From UBA6168 sp041163745 (lineage in GTDB: Bacteria > Bacteroidota > Bacteroidia > Chitinophagales > Saprospiraceae), in NCBI GenBank assembly GCA_041163745.1, contig JBEAQU010000087.1:1-64000 (forward strand): DNA of 64,000 bases, given 5' to 3'. The translations under genes and the position numbers were made by a program. The stretch's first letter is position 1, and each line of letters begins with the position of its first letter. Under the pieces are notes generated by a model that was not told where the DNA came from, did not search any database, and saw only the letters and a list, made by a program, of their open reading frames with translations. Below, piece by piece: positions 63,499-64,000 of the stretch.

Positions 63499-64000
63499 TC
63501 GGCAGATGTATATGAAAATTCGTATTTAACAGGGGAATGTTACCCAAGACAAGAAAGGAAGGAACAGCAAGGACAAAAGATTGGGATCGGTTTTCCCAAG
63601 GAAAACCGAATTCCCAATTCCTAACCCATTCAAATATTACTTACAACCCGGCACACTTGAACGCAACCGGATTGCTTAGTTACGATTTGCTTTGTTCCTT
63701 GCGTAGGCAAGTCTCACCAGGCCTATGTGCCGTGCAGGAAATCCGACGACCTGTTCGTGTACATTTTCCCGCACAAAGAGCTTCGAAAAACGAAGGCGGA
63801 GGCAGCATCTGCCCGGAAAACCATCGTCGACCGACAGATCCTGCTCTTTAAAAGTCAAAAGTAAAACTTTTTTACAAAAATAGCCCCGAAAATGTTTTTT
63901 TGACTGCCATGTTGATCCGTCCGCTCCTTGGTTCCGGAAGAGAACCGGCCGGTAAGGCGTGCCGAAAAAAAAGCCGGCTCACAAATCGGTCGGGAAAATA
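63499..64000. other. Intergenic region at the right edge
   Basis: About 500 bases without a supported gene. Minus-strand -7 box matches TACTTTTG (63863-63856) and TATTTTTG (63882-63875) lie in an AT-rich patch; they could drive the glycosyltransferase with a leader of about 350 bases or a transcript not recognised here. Confidence 0.45.

Overview
This window is a GC-rich stretch of a Bacteroidota chromosome. The evidence is a type IX secretion (T9SS) gene (porQ), a protein with a C-terminal T9SS sorting domain, SprB/HYR/DUF11-type giant surface proteins, the ExbB-X-ExbD-ExbD arrangement, a DUF4293 protein, and several matches to the Bacteroidota promoter -7 box TAnnTTTG. The high GC, the giant adhesins and the rhodopsin suggest an aquatic Saprospiria/Lewinella-like organism. 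That placement is inference; no rRNA or marker search was possible.

Layout. 1-15780 (minus): two consecutive secreted repeat proteins. The 832-residue one (15780-13282) is followed after 37 bases by a giant protein of more than 4,414 residues that runs off the left edge. The giant contains, in order, a DUF11-like domain, cadherin-like domains, SprB repeats, six DUF11 repeats, twelve ~89-residue cadherin-like repeats and HYR cassettes. Two foreign domains are nested inside repeat units: a jelly-roll-like domain inside a SprB repeat, and a proprotein-convertase P domain inside a cadherin-like repeat. 16.6-28.5 kb: ornithine aminotransferase, TatD nuclease, tRNA-Ser(GGA), an ExbB/ExbD operon closed by a strong terminator, DUF4293, an FAD oxidoreductase, a RecB/AddA-like helicase whose nuclease end looks degenerate, a SPOR protein and a rhodanese.

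28.5-43.3 kb: a T9SS cargo protein, a PASTA protein, GTP-dependent PEP carboxykinase, an operon of YwqK-like lipoprotein, porQ and enoyl-CoA hydratase, a TonB-dependent receptor, a YceI protein with a porin-like protein, and a second YceI-like protein. 43.3-54.8 kb (minus): a phosphopantetheinyl transferase, a receiver-only response regulator with an MBOAT/SGNH acyltransferase pair, an EVE protein, an intergenic repeat cluster, the overlapping pyrG-glycosyltransferase-SpoU methylase genes, a cobalamin adenosyltransferase, and gatC with an ABC ATPase.

55.2-64 kb: a deoxynucleoside kinase; a blh-rhodopsin operon (retinal synthesis plus a DTE-type proton pump with a glycine at the carotenoid-antenna position); lepA; and a GT4 glycosyltransferase with a PgpH-type HD phosphodiesterase.

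The most unusual content is the giant protein, for its domain-in-domain insertions and recent higher-order duplications. The rhodopsin cassette and the 48.2-48.9 kb repeat cluster follow. I saw no CRISPR array, insertion sequence, phage or rRNA.
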